A stretch of DNA of 64,000 bases. Origin: JBMNMU01 sp050953505 (lineage in GTDB: Bacteria > Bacillota > Clostridia > Peptostreptococcales > Anaerovoracaceae). The DNA lies in the NCBI GenBank assembly GCA_050953505.1, contig JBMNMU010000001.1, forward strand, positions 1,612,001 through 1,676,000, in the 5' to 3' direction. A program made the position numbers and the translations under genes. Shown here one piece after another: positions 26,761 through 35,902 of this stretch (position 1 is the first letter of the stretch; each line of letters begins with the position of its first letter). Below the pieces are notes generated by a model. The model did no database searches, was not told the origin of the DNA, and worked only from the letters and a program-made list of their open reading frames with translations.

Positions 26761-27744
26761 ATGGATATAAACACAAGGAAAATTAAAAGGAACGCCTTTC
26801 GCGTTACAAAGGTGCGAGGATATACGGCAAGCCGAGTGCGGGTTCCTGGAGGACATTTGGATGCTGAAATCCTTGAAAAGGTTGCTGAAATCGCTAGGGA
26901 ATATGGCAACGGAACGGTACATATTACATCAAGACAGGGCTTTGAAATCCCCGGGATTCCCTTTGAGCGTATTCCACAGGTTAACGAAAAGCTGCAACCT
27001 ATTATCGATTCTTTAGATATAAACCAATCCCAACGAGGCGCAGGATACTCTGCATCGGGTACACGTAATATCACTGCTTGTATAGGTAATCGTGTTTGCC
27101 CTTATGCCTGTTATGATACTACGGCTTTTGCACAGCGAATAGAAAAAGCAGTTTTCCCTCATGACTTGCATTTTAAAATTGCTCTGACAGGTTGTCCTAA
27201 CGACTGCGCCAAGGTTCGAATGCATGACTTTGGTATTATGGGAATGACAATGCCATCATTGGATAGTAGCCGCTGTGTTTCCTGTGGTGCCTGCGAAAAG
27301 TATTGTCGTAAAAAATCTGTTCAAGCCATTGAGATGATCAACGAAAGACCTCTTCGTAATGAAGAAAAATGTATCGGCTGCGGCGTGTGTGTGCTTAACT
27401 GTCCTATGCGTGCTTGGATCCGTGGAGAAGGTGCGGAGAAGCGTTACAGACTAACCTTATTTGGCCGTACAGGAAAACGAAACCCCCGCCTTGGGGAGGA
27501 TTTTATTAAATGGGTAGATGAAGATAGTATTATAAAAATAATTCTCAATACCTATGATTATGTTACTAAGTATATAGACAAAGATGCTCCCGAAGGAAAG
27601 GAGCATATCGGCTATATTGTTGACCGCACCGGTTTTGAAGAGTATAAGAAATGGGCCCTCAAAGGAGTTAACCTCCCGCCGGAGGCCGTTGTATACAATC
27701 CAGTATATTGGAAGGGCATTAAGTATGCCGAAATGACATTATAA
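26761..27744 (+). CDS. asrC: Anaerobic sulfite reductase subunit C (sirohaem)
   Basis: A 327-residue catalytic subunit that reduces sulfite to sulfide. The sirohaem/4Fe-4S ligands are in ACIGNRVCPYACYDT (about 104-118) and LTGCPNDCAKV (about 142-152). Two further ferredoxin-type 4Fe-4S motifs follow (CVSCGACEKYC and CIGCGVCVLNCP). Start follows AAGGAG. A long palindrome begins 6 bases after the stop and should end the operon. Confidence 0.96.
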   Translation: MDINTRKIKRNAFRVTKVRGYTASRVRVPGGHLDAEILEKVAEIAREYGNGTVHITSRQGFEIPGIPFERIPQVNEKLQPIIDSLDINQSQRGAGYSASGTRNITACIGNRVCPYACYDTTAFAQRIEKAVFPHDLHFKIALTGCPNDCAKVRMHDFGIMGMTMPSLDSSRCVSCGACEKYCRKKSVQAIEMINERPLRNEEKCIGCGVCVLNCPMRAWIRGEGAEKRYRLTLFGRTGKRNPRLGEDFIKWVDEDSIIKIILNTYDYVTKYIDKDAPEGKEHIGYIVDRTGFEEYKKWALKGVNLPPEAVVYNPVYWKGIKYAEMTL

Positions 27745-27749
27745 GCCAC

Positions 27750-27820
27750 AGCCACTAGACCGAGAGATGAATGGCCGTGGCTGTCAAAGCCACGGCCATT
27801 CATCTCTCGGTCTGGTGGCT
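27750..27820. repeat. Long palindrome, copy 1 (GACCGAGAGATGA family)
   Basis: Arms of 33 bases (27750-27782 and 27788-27820) with a 5-base loop pair throughout, with one G-T pair. The core is GACCGAGAGATGAATGGCCG. It lies between the convergent asrC and diguanylate cyclase genes and probably acts as a two-way terminator. It belongs to the same family as copies at 29435, 41090 and 41930. Confidence 0.9.
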
Positions 27821-27823
27821 GCC

Positions 27824-29371
27824 CTATGATTCCATAGTTGAGACACAATTTCGCCCTTTAGCTTTTGCCTTATACAAGGCATAATCTGCCATTTTTAATA
27901 TATCTTCAATATCGTTGATGTCATCAGCGTTATTAGGAATTGCCGCCACACCAATACTTACCGTAAAACCAATCTCCTGCTCCTCGTAAACTACTTTTAT
28001 CCTTGAAACAGTCTCCCGTAACTTCTCAGCAATCTTTTTTGCCTCTGCCAAAGAAGCATTCTTTAAAAGAACAACAAATTCATCTCCCCCTAAGCGGCCT
28101 GCAAAATCGGTTTTTCGGAAGCTAGTGCTAAGAAGATTTCCTATTACACGAATTACTTCATCCCCTGCCGCATGTCCCAGTGTGTCATTAATATTTTTAA
28201 AACGATCTATGTCAAGCATCAGTAAGGATAATTTCTCACTTCCTATTTCCGCAGAGCTAAATTCTCTTTGAGCCAGCTTCAGGAATTCTGCTCTATTATA
28301 AAGACCGCTTAAAGAGTCTATCGTCGCCAAATTAGTTAAAGTCTCCTGGATCTTTTTCTTTTCTGTAATATCTCGGATATTCTTAAGCATCTTCATCTTC
28401 TTGTCGTTGCCCACATCCAAAGGTAATGTACTAATTTCAAAGAAGCGCTTTTCATTATTGATTATTAAGCTAAACTCCTTGGTACTCTCACTTTTAAAAA
28501 TCTCCAATAATTCTGGTTCACAATATAATAATAGTTCTATAGGGTAATTGTCTAATGAAATATGTAATGCTTCAAAAAAGCCTTCAGCTGCCTTGTTATA
28601 ATCTATTAGTCTTAGCCCTGATTCAAATATCATCATGCCATCAACACTGTTTTCAAAAATTGTTTCTCTGGCAAGAGTCTTTATTTCTAAAAAATCATAT
28701 TTTAAAATGCCATAACCAATAATGAAAACAGCAATAGGCATTATCAGTGCTGAGAAATCAACTATCCACTTGTCGTATATAAAAAGAACCAGTATGATTC
28801 CAATAAGGGGAAACAAAGAAGCAAAAAAGAAAATCATTAGTTGAGGCTTGGAATAGCAAGCCTGTTTTCTTCTATATCCTAAATAATAAACAATAATCGT
28901 CAAAATCAAACACAACAATGTGAAAAATATATGTACAAAATACCAGCAACCTCTTTCTAGATATAAGGAATTAAATCCAAAAGACTGTTTTATCTCCCAG
29001 CTTTTGTAAAAAATGCGGTGCCAGGGGTTAGTAAGTCGTATAAAAAATGTGATAACAGGCACAGAAAATAGTGCAATGGCGATGCTTCTGCTTAGGGTGT
29101 AAATGGTCTTGGTATAAAGAAGAGCTACCGTCAACCATAAAACAGAAATAAAAGGCAAACCCAAATACTGAATTTGATTCCAGAAGATCAATTCTTGCAG
29201 ATTGCTAGTATTAATTATCATTAAATAACCAAACAAATAAAAACTAACACATAGGATAAAGGCAGAAAAAACCTTTCGATAGCTATTTTTACCCTTTGAA
29301 TAAAAGTAAGCGGAAAAAAACTGTGTTAATAAAACCGTAGTGAATAAGTAAATGCTAAGTAGTATTTTCAT
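27824..29371 (-). CDS. Membrane diguanylate cyclase (7TM–PAS–GGDEF)
   Basis: A 515-residue protein. Seven or so N-terminal membrane segments (residues 1-220) resemble the histidine-kinase-type 7TM sensor region. A PAS-like domain (about 225-340) and a GGDEF domain follow. The active site is RLGGDEFVVLL (about 437), and RKTD five residues upstream forms an RxxD product-inhibition site. It should make c-di-GMP from GTP at the membrane. Start ATG follows GGAGG. A palindrome separates it from asrC. Confidence 0.93.
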   Translation of the reverse strand: MKILLSIYLFTTVLLTQFFSAYFYSKGKNSYRKVFSAFILCVSFYLFGYLMIINTSNLQELIFWNQIQYLGLPFISVLWLTVALLYTKTIYTLSRSIAIALFSVPVITFFIRLTNPWHRIFYKSWEIKQSFGFNSLYLERGCWYFVHIFFTLLCLILTIIVYYLGYRRKQACYSKPQLMIFFFASLFPLIGIILVLFIYDKWIVDFSALIMPIAVFIIGYGILKYDFLEIKTLARETIFENSVDGMMIFESGLRLIDYNKAAEGFFEALHISLDNYPIELLLYCEPELLEIFKSESTKEFSLIINNEKRFFEISTLPLDVGNDKKMKMLKNIRDITEKKKIQETLTNLATIDSLSGLYNRAEFLKLAQREFSSAEIGSEKLSLLMLDIDRFKNINDTLGHAAGDEVIRVIGNLLSTSFRKTDFAGRLGGDEFVVLLKNASLAEAKKIAEKLRETVSRIKVVYEEQEIGFTVSIGVAAIPNNADDINDIEDILKMADYALYKAKAKGRNCVSTMES

Positions 29372-29434
29372 GAAAAAAACCTCCGCATATACCTGTTGTG
29401 CAAATTTTTCAGTTTATTATATCATGAAATCAAA

Positions 29435-29509
29435 ACAGCCACCAGACCGAGAGATGAATGGCCGTGGCCTTAGTAGCCACGGCCATTCATCTCTCGGTCT
29501 GGTGGCTGT
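29435..29509. repeat. Long palindrome, copy 2 (GACCGAGAGATGA family)
   Basis: A perfect 34-bp stem (29435-29468 and 29476-29509) with a 7-base loop. It overlaps the 3' end of the acetyltransferase fragment, supplying its last 13 or so codons and its stop in the loop. TTTTGATTTC follows on the minus strand, so it can end transcription there. Confidence 0.92.
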
Positions 29510-29676
29510 CTTTTCATAACAAGTTCGATTTCATTTGTATTTATATCAAGTTGTTCTTCCTCGATAAAGAACCCTTCTCTCAGATAAAATCTAACGGCGT
29601 GTTCATTTTTCTTATAAACATGTAAGCGTAGTTCTTTATTACTTTCCTTGATGTGGTTTAATAAAGTCTTTCCCAA
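29470..29676 (-). pseudogene. GNAT acetyltransferase, C-terminal fragment
   Basis: 68 residues: GKTLLNHIKE...LRLHVYKKNEHAVRFYLREGF is the C-terminal half of a GNAT N-acetyltransferase, from the end of the acetyl-CoA loop (usually GxGxxLL) onward. The N-terminal half is missing: the frame starts right at the stop of the diguanylate cyclase gene (TGATTG). Its C-terminal residues (QPPDREMNGRGY) are encoded by the palindrome. It is probably not functional. Confidence 0.75.
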
Positions 29677-31095
29677 TCAGACACCCTTTCGTGGTCGCCG
29701 CCGATCATTCTCGGCGTAGTACGCTCGTTTGTTTTCCAGCATCCTCTCGTCAGCCTCCTGTGCTATCAGATCCGCCCCATTTACATTTTTGCGATGGGCT
29801 ATTCCATAAGCGATAGAATAATCATGAGAAGCCACTTGCTGTGCAACTCGCTCCATCCTTAATGTGCATTCTATCTCATCAGCATCATCGCTGATTACCA
29901 CAAATTCGTCTCCCCCGATGCGAAATACCTGCTTAAATGGAAATTCCTTCAGTAGCCCATTGGCGACAATCTGAAGCATTTGATCCCCCACCTTGTGGCC
30001 ATACTTGTTATTCACCTCATGGAGTCCATTCACATCAACAAATATGAAAGAAAGTGAATCAAAGTTCTTGTTTTGAATATCCGCAAAGAATCTTTCATAG
30101 GCGGTTCTGTTTTGAAGTCCCGTAATCTGGTCTTCATTGCTAAGCTTTCGTACCTTCCGATAAGCCCTAAAAAGACTCCATATAACGGATAACATATAAA
30201 GTAGCATCACGGCCCCAATAATGGCAGCCATGCGAAATAGACTGTGACTAACAGCTTGGCTTTCATATAAAGCAACAGCCTGGGGGACCATGAGCATAAT
30301 ACTCCCGTTATTTACGCCGATGGGGTCATATCGAAGATAAATTACCTCGCCGATGGTTTTGGAAATCATAGCCAATCTTCCGCTTTTTCCCTCTTTCAGG
30401 TCGTTTAAGAATATATCTCACGAGTAGCCCGGTTCAAGCTTGCGGTCTGTAAAGTCCTCAATGTTGCCCAGGGTTTTATGCCATGTATCGAGCAAAAAAT
30501 TCCCTGAATCACCAGCCACGATGAATATATGCGCCTGTCCGTCGTAGATGTCCGTCTTGTATTTCTCCCCAAGGTCGGAAAGACGGATTACACCATAAAG
30601 AATGTAGATCGTGCTGCCGTTCTGAACCACCGGAACGGCGTTTCGGATCACCGCTTCATTGGCATCCAGCGTGCTTTGCATCCGGTGGGAGATATATGCA
30701 CCCGCTGCAGCTTCCTCTGAAAAGCTGAGGGTTTCGGACACATCCCGAACTGAACCATCCGAATACAGCATTGTGTTATCCGGACAAAGCAGCGCTGTAT
30801 AGGATAAGAAGCTGGCCTCAAAACGATAGGTGTTCAACACCTCGGCCAGCTTTTCATCGCTGGGATTTTCCATGCTGGATATGATAGATGCCATAGCGGT
30901 GAGGATGGTGCGGTCGGCATAAATTGCTCGCTTTATTTCAGCAGCAAGAAGCTTAGACGTATCCTCAAGTTTGTCAAAACAATCCTGTTCAATCTGACTG
31001 TTGACGTCGTCGATTGTTGTTAGGATAAGCCCACTCAAGGAAATAACCACAACAACCGTTAGAATTATTACAAATATACCTTGTCGTCTGTTCAT
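29677..31095 (-). pseudogene. Sensor diguanylate cyclase interrupted by an in-frame TGA
   Basis: Two pieces in the same frame, 30418-31095 (225 residues) and 29677 to about 30375, are separated only by a TGA at 30418-30420; without it there is one 472-residue protein. It has a membrane segment (6-26), an extracellular Cache-type sensor (to about 285), a second membrane segment (about 295-318) and a GGDEF domain with RIGGDEFVVIS. A TGG (Trp) to TGA change is the simplest cause. The downstream piece has an ATG at 30375 without a good ribosome site, so a soluble-side remnant might still be made. Confidence 0.8.
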
Positions 31096-31221
31096 ATTGC
31101 ACCGTCCTATTTACTAAAAGCCGTAAAGGCAAATAGCAAACCTATAATAATAATGTTTACTGCCGAAATATATTCTTTTCTTTTAATAGACTCTTTAATT
31201 TTTATTGGAAATCAGAATGAA

Positions 31222-31655
31222 TTACAGCTTCGATTTGTCATAGTTGTATGGAATACTTGTTCCCACCAGTACATCTTCAATTTTTTCAATTATTAACCAA
31301 TCATCCATAATAGATTGTTTCTCAAAGGTTAAAGGCGGTTCAATTCTCTCCACATGGGCAAACTCTATCAAACAGATACACTTCTTGCGCCATCTTCCTT
31401 CTGCTTTTTGGTAAGTGCCAGCTTACTCTCATTATCAGATAATACCTTATTAATTTCCTCTTCTGATAGTTTAACATAGTTTTGCACGGAAGTAACTATT
31501 GCTTTGGCGGATACTTCCATTGATCCTTTCTCCATAAAATAGAGAGTTTCTCCCTGAAAAACACGGCTGTGAGGGATTTTTCTGCCTGCCGCACTTCGAA
31601 TCACCATTGTTTTTTCACCTGATAGGATCTTATCCAGAATTCTTTTATCAAAGCT
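31222..31655 (-). pseudogene. ASCH/PUA-like domain protein, frameshifted
   Basis: The longest intact piece (31368-31607) reads MVIRSAAGRKIPHSRVF...LTKKQKEDGAR. Just before its stop another frame continues smoothly: KKCICLIEFAHVERIEPP to a stop at 31222, as in small ASCH-like proteins (GEKTMVIR start, LIEF...I end). A missing base near 31385 (KQKERWRKKC expected) explains the switch. A second lesion near 31635 separates YEALIKEFW from DKILSGEKT. It lies immediately after the DUF1835 gene. Confidence 0.65.
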
Positions 31656-32543
31656 TCATATTGCTTTTTTTAACACCTTTCCATATGGATGTGAAAGGTC
31701 TTTATTTTCAACAACTATTAGTTTGTTTTCTTCGATCATTTTTTCAATACGAAAAGCATACCAGCTATCGGAAATGCCAAGCTTATATTCTCCTAAGAGC
31801 TTTCCGATAAATCTAGCCATAATAAAATCATCCTCAGGCAAATTATTCATAATAATAAAATCATAAAAATCTTCTGGTACTGAGGTTAACTTTCCATTAA
31901 TCATTGCACGCAATGGTGCATTTTCTGCCATTATGTCGTGCCAGTGGTCACTAATCATTTTCTTTTCCATCTTAGTCAACTGTTTTTCAAGAGATAAATA
32001 TTGATAAAACTTACCAGCATGAACCTCTCCCCAGTGACTACACTCATCTATTTCATCCTCAGATTTTGGATGATACTTAGGTAAAGAAACCGCACTTATA
32101 TTGCAGTCAAGATCTCTTAATAAATGGCATACAAAGTGAAATCCGCAAGTAGAATAAGGCGCGTTGCTTTTCCATATTCGTATTGGCATACCATCTTTTG
32201 CAGCAGACAACAGCTTCTCCACATCCTTGCGTTGATTTTGAAAAAACTGTTCCTGCTCCTTATTATTAAAATCAAATCTTCCCCATAGTTTTCGGAAAAC
32301 ATTTTGTCGCTCATTTCCATCAATTTCACCCGAAATATCTCCAACATCAAGAAAAAAGCCTATATTGATAACATCTTTGGAACTACCTCCAACTGCTTTA
32401 CCTTCAAAATGCTTCTCTAATTCAGCTTTGGTTGGTTTTTCGCCAATATAGCCAACAGCTCCTTGAAGCATATTTTGTGCGTTATAATTTTTCGCTACCT
32501 TCATAGAACCCTTTTCACTGTCACTAAATAAAACTTCAAGCAT
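31656..32543 (-). CDS. DUF1835/DUF3658 domain protein
   Basis: A 295-residue cytoplasmic protein. The N-terminal MLEVLFSDSEKGSMKVAK is characteristic of DUF1835, and the second half (residues about 180-290, ISDHWHDIMAENAPLRAM...) of DUF3658. The biochemical role is unknown. Start ATG follows GGAGG. It probably formed an operon with the damaged ASCH-like gene downstream. Confidence 0.85.
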   Translation of the reverse strand: MLEVLFSDSEKGSMKVAKNYNAQNMLQGAVGYIGEKPTKAELEKHFEGKAVGGSSKDVINIGFFLDVGDISGEIDGNERQNVFRKLWGRFDFNNKEQEQFFQNQRKDVEKLLSAAKDGMPIRIWKSNAPYSTCGFHFVCHLLRDLDCNISAVSLPKYHPKSEDEIDECSHWGEVHAGKFYQYLSLEKQLTKMEKKMISDHWHDIMAENAPLRAMINGKLTSVPEDFYDFIIMNNLPEDDFIMARFIGKLLGEYKLGISDSWYAFRIEKMIEENKLIVVENKDLSHPYGKVLKKAI

Positions 32544-32666
32544 AATTTTACCTCCATGGAAAGCCCTCAGATGCTATTACTTATGTTAAAAAGAAAAATG
32601 TGCCTCGGAGCCATCCCTTCTCTGGGACAAACCCTCATACAGGCCTAACCGATCCTCAAAATCAAT

Positions 32667-32710
32667 AAAGCTGCTAATTTCCAATATTTACTTTTTAAAT
32701 TAGCAGCTTT
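32667..32710. terminator. Hairpin between the DUF1835 and DUF4180 genes
   Basis: AAAGCTGCTAATTT and AAATTAGCAGCTTT form a perfect 14-bp stem with a 16-base loop. Only weak T-runs flank it, so it could be a terminator or another regulatory stem. The rest of 32544-32850 shows no gene. Confidence 0.5.
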
Positions 32711-32858
32711 GTTTGAAATCACTTGTATTTTATTTGATTTTATAACTCTTTTTACAATTAATCAATTAAAATCACCAGAATGTATCTCAACCAGGTAACC
32801 AATGTTGCCTCTGCACCCTTTGATATTATCTGGGGCCATGGAATCCTTTTTACAAAAA

Positions 32859-32899
32859 AGAAACAACACCACCTAGATTGTTAAGTAGTATTGTTTTCT
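32859..32899 (-). terminator. Rho-independent terminator after the DUF4180 gene
   Basis: On the minus strand AGAAAACAATACTACTT pairs (with several G-U pairs) with AGGTGGTGTTGTTTCT, followed by TTTTTTG. It lies 13 bases past the DUF4180 stop. Confidence 0.75.
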
Positions 32900-32911
32900 G
32901 TTTTTTCTTCA

Positions 32912-33277
32912 TCATTCAGCACTGTCTAATTTAAGCACTGCTTCATCTATGTTTGACAAAAAATAAATACTGTTTCCCTTGTTGCTTTCATATATAAAGT
33001 CCTTCAGAGGTTTACTTGTGTACTTTGAGTAATCTCCGACAATGGCGATTTTTTTACGATAGTTGATGACCTTCTGTAATATTTCTCCTGCAATTCCGGT
33101 GCTTAAAACAAAAAACTCGTCTGCCACACAAGACTTATATATTATAATTTTATCGCAGTGGGTTTCGTATTGTACAGAAGCAATCATATCTAATGCAGAT
33201 TGAGTATCTTTGATAATAACCTCATCAGCAATTATCAGTACAATGTCATTTCTCTTACCTAATATTTTATATTCCAT
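32912..33277 (-). CDS. DUF4180 domain protein
   Basis: 121 residues matching DUF4180 end to end: FFVLSTGIAGEILQKVINYR, KIAIVGDYSKYTSKPLKDFI and YESNKGNSIYFL. The function is unknown. It is a single gene with its own terminator and GGGAG before the ATG. Confidence 0.85.
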   Translation of the reverse strand: MEYKILGKRNDIVLIIADEVIIKDTQSALDMIASVQYETHCDKIIIYKSCVADEFFVLSTGIAGEILQKVINYRKKIAIVGDYSKYTSKPLKDFIYESNKGNSIYFLSNIDEAVLKLDSAE

Positions 33278-33398
33278 GTTATTCTCCCTTTGTATATTAA
33301 TAATTCAGCAGCATAAACTGTCCAGCAAATTCTATTTATATTACACAATCTAATGTACATATAAATACTGCTCATTACCTTTATGAGAGATATTTATA

Positions 33399-33605
33399 CT
33401 AATTTATCTTCGCATAATTGTTTTCATCAAACAGGTAAACGACTTTCCCGTTAGGTGCTATTATCTTCTCTTGTTTAAAATAAGGCTCTCTTTGCGCATT
33501 GGAGCCGGCTACATAATGTGTTACCAAATATTCGTAAATAAATCCAAAACTGTCTACCGCCACAACATTGGAAGTAAGTAAATCTGGTACAACCGAATAG
33601 CTTGT
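33399..33605 (-). pseudogene. Coding remnant of an unrecognised gene
   Basis: One minus-strand frame stays open for about 67 codons and ends at TAG (33399), reading YSVVPDLLTSNVVAVDSFGF, then YVAGSNAQREPYFKQEKI and GKVVYLFDENNYAKI. It looks like real protein sequence but lacks a start and is preceded by a stop. Probably the C-terminal end of a decayed gene; I cannot name it. Confidence 0.45.
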
Positions 33606-33655
33606 TTAACATAAAAATCTCTGTTACTCCCACTTCATTCCATTATTATTCTACT

Positions 33656-34399
33656 CTAATTTGGTAGTGGTATTTGTAGCAATCTTAAAAAATCCTTTTG
33701 TGATTCCAATTCCCTTTCTATTATAAATTTAATAAATTGGATGTCATCCTCGTGTGCTTTTTCCAGAAGTGAAATATACTCACTTCGTAAAATTGGTGGA
33801 ATTAATGCTGGCAAGTACCCATCCTGTATTAGTGCTGTATTCATTAATAATCTAGCGACCCTGCCATTACCATCTTTAAAAGGATGAATAAATACAAACT
33901 TTTTATGAAGAAGGGCTGCGAATTCTACTGGATGATACTTTCTTCTTTCCTTATTGATCCATCTACATAAATCTTCTATTTCAATTTGGATATTTTCAAC
34001 TTTAGTAACTGGGTAATTAGAACCTGTAATAAATACAGGAATATCACGGTATCTTCCTGCAAATTCTTCATCTATATTATGATAAAATAATTTGTGTAAA
34101 TAAAGAATGTCTTTCTCTGCAATTTCTTTATTACCAATTAAAGTAAACATATAATCATATGCTTTAGCATGATCTACTGCCTCAAACATATCCCTTAGGG
34201 GCCTTCCCCCAACTGTTAGTCCATCTTCTATTAGAACTTTGGTTTCACTCATCGTCAATGAGTTCCCTTCTAGTGCATTGGATGTCCATGTTAATCCGAT
34301 TCGATAAAATTCTTTTATTTGCTTTAACATTTCACCCTCAAAAGGCCTTAATTCATTAATAATCCTTTGATGTAAGTCTAGTTTTTCAAGATGACTCAT
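33656..34399 (-). CDS. Fic-domain protein (probable AMP-transferase) with N-terminal inhibitory helix
   Basis: 247 residues. The Fic active site HPFKDGNGRVAR (172-183) is complete. An (S/T)xxxE(G/N) inhibitory motif, SNALEG (40-45), lies upstream, so it is a self-inhibited class II Fic protein. Such enzymes usually transfer AMP from ATP to a hydroxyl of a target protein; the target is unknown. ATG at 34399 follows AAGGAG; the ATG at 34417 overlaps that ribosome site. Confidence 0.93.
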   Translation of the reverse strand: MSHLEKLDLHQRIINELRPFEGEMLKQIKEFYRIGLTWTSNALEGNSLTMSETKVLIEDGLTVGGRPLRDMFEAVDHAKAYDYMFTLIGNKEIAEKDILYLHKLFYHNIDEEFAGRYRDIPVFITGSNYPVTKVENIQIEIEDLCRWINKERRKYHPVEFAALLHKKFVFIHPFKDGNGRVARLLMNTALIQDGYLPALIPPILRSEYISLLEKAHEDDIQFIKFIIERELESQKDFLRLLQIPLPN

Positions 34400-34661
34400 A
34401 GGTTCACTCCTTATCATATTTTTGTATTTTATTCTAATTATATGATTCTCCTATAAAGTTTAAATTTGCTTGCTTTCTAGTTATAAGTATTGTATCATAC
34501 AGCTTTTATCAAATGAACATATATCTCTCTATGCTACACATCTTTAGATATAATCAATCTCTCATCACAATAATCCTCATATTTTTAATGGACATGTTCC
34601 CTAGTACAGGAAAAGCATTGAATGTCATCTGTCCATTCAATGCCCTAAATTTTTGCTCTTA

Positions 34662-34802
34662 CTACACTCTATCCTTTTTCAACTTCCCGATTACCTCGAC
34701 ATGCAACGATCCGGCCAACTTGATGTCAGAAGCAATTATTATATGATCAGTCAAATCCTTATATAGCACGCAAATTCCGCTAGCACCCTCAATAATAAAC
34801 AT
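34662..34802 (-). CDS. Small hypothetical protein or gene remnant
   Basis: A 46-residue frame: MFIIEGASGICVLYKDLTDH, then SDIKLAGSLHVEVIGKLKKD. The composition looks coding, and it lies just downstream of the AraC/GyrI gene on the same strand. No family is recognised and the ribosome site is weak. The opposite-strand frame at 34513-34746 is less convincing. Confidence 0.3.
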   Translation of the reverse strand: MFIIEGASGICVLYKDLTDHIIIASDIKLAGSLHVEVIGKLKKDRV

Positions 34803-34810
34803 TAATATAA

Positions 34811-35689
34811 TTAATAGTCTTTTTTCTTTACTGGAATCCAGATTTCGCTTCGATACTTTGGATTTCCAGTGTCTGGACTCTCATTCCATAAAATTTCAGG
34901 ACCTTCAATCGCCTCGTATCCCGAAGATGGAAACCACTCTGAGTATATCCTACCCCACACATTTTGAAGTGTTTTCGGAAATGGTCCAATGGATTCAAAT
35001 ACAGCCCAGGTACTAGCATCAATTTTTAATACATCAAAACCTGCAGTTTCATTACTTAATGTTGCTACCCCGATGTAATGGTCTAATTCCCCTTTCTCTT
35101 CCATTCTACCTTCCGAAAAATTAGTGGATGCACTAATAATACCTTTAGGTTCTACATTTGAAATTGCTTTTAATTGATTAATAACCTCCGGTGTTAAAAG
35201 TTCGGTCATTTTTGCAATCTCTGGATTGACACCTTCAAAAATAATTGGAACTCTCTTCTTAAATCCTACTAACTTAAAAGGTCCTTTCTCAACAATACGA
35301 TAGTTCATTTCGCATCCTCCTTTAATTGATAATTGAAAGGTCATTCGAGGATAAGCTTTTAATTGTGTATTTTCACTCCTTGCCTCAGAAGGGAGAATGC
35401 CATGCAGGGAATGAAAAGCACGGGAAAATGAATCAGCCGAATTATAGCCGTATTTGACGGCTACATCAATTATTCTCAAACCATTATCTTTCAAATCAAG
35501 TGCAGCTAACGTCAGTCTTCTTCTCCGAATATATTCTGATAAACTTATGCCTGCTAAAAAAGAAAACATCCGCTTGAAATGATATTCTGAACAATAAGCG
35601 ATTTTAGCTACTTCACTATAATCAATTTCCTCTGTTAAGTGCTCTTCAATATACGCTAATGCATTATTCATACTTCTTAAAGAATCCAT
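34811..35689 (-). CDS. AraC-family regulator with GyrI-like effector domain
   Basis: About 292 residues. Two AraC helix-turn-helices (about 25-105, with SEYHFKRMFSFLAGISLSEY and the second RAFHSLHGILPSEAR) are followed by a GyrI-like/Bacterial effector-binding domain (about 135-290, ending EIWIPVK). Proteins of this build bind small, often toxic, molecules and activate efflux or detoxification genes. ATG at 35689 follows AAAGGAGG; the upstream in-frame ATG at 35722 lacks a site. Confidence 0.92.
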   Translation of the reverse strand: MDSLRSMNNALAYIEEHLTEEIDYSEVAKIAYCSEYHFKRMFSFLAGISLSEYIRRRRLTLAALDLKDNGLRIIDVAVKYGYNSADSFSRAFHSLHGILPSEARSENTQLKAYPRMTFQLSIKGGCEMNYRIVEKGPFKLVGFKKRVPIIFEGVNPEIAKMTELLTPEVINQLKAISNVEPKGIISASTNFSEGRMEEKGELDHYIGVATLSNETAGFDVLKIDASTWAVFESIGPFPKTLQNVWGRIYSEWFPSSGYEAIEGPEILWNESPDTGNPKYRSEIWIPVKKKDY

Positions 35690-35902
35690 TGAACAACCTC
35701 CTTTCATCATCAATATTATCAAAGGATGCGTTTACTCATCCGACATTCTGTGCACAGTATAGTCGACTATTTACTATGTTTAATTTACAATTTTTACTGT
35801 GTTCACAGCGCTTTCACATGTTTACTTTTTTGTATCGACACCTTTGGAAGTAATCAGGTAATCTACCGAAATCCCTTTGTAATAAGCCATAAATGTTTTT
35901 TA

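Noticed and set aside
30418..30420. TGA in the diguanylate cyclase as a selenocysteine codon
   Set aside because: GGDEF sensor proteins are not known selenoproteins, the site is in a loop with no redox role, and no bacterial SECIS-like stem follows by eye. A Trp-to-stop change is simpler.
34513..34746. Plus-strand frame of 77 codons
   Set aside because: AT-rich region with no ribosome site; the minus strand has a better, though short, coding frame.
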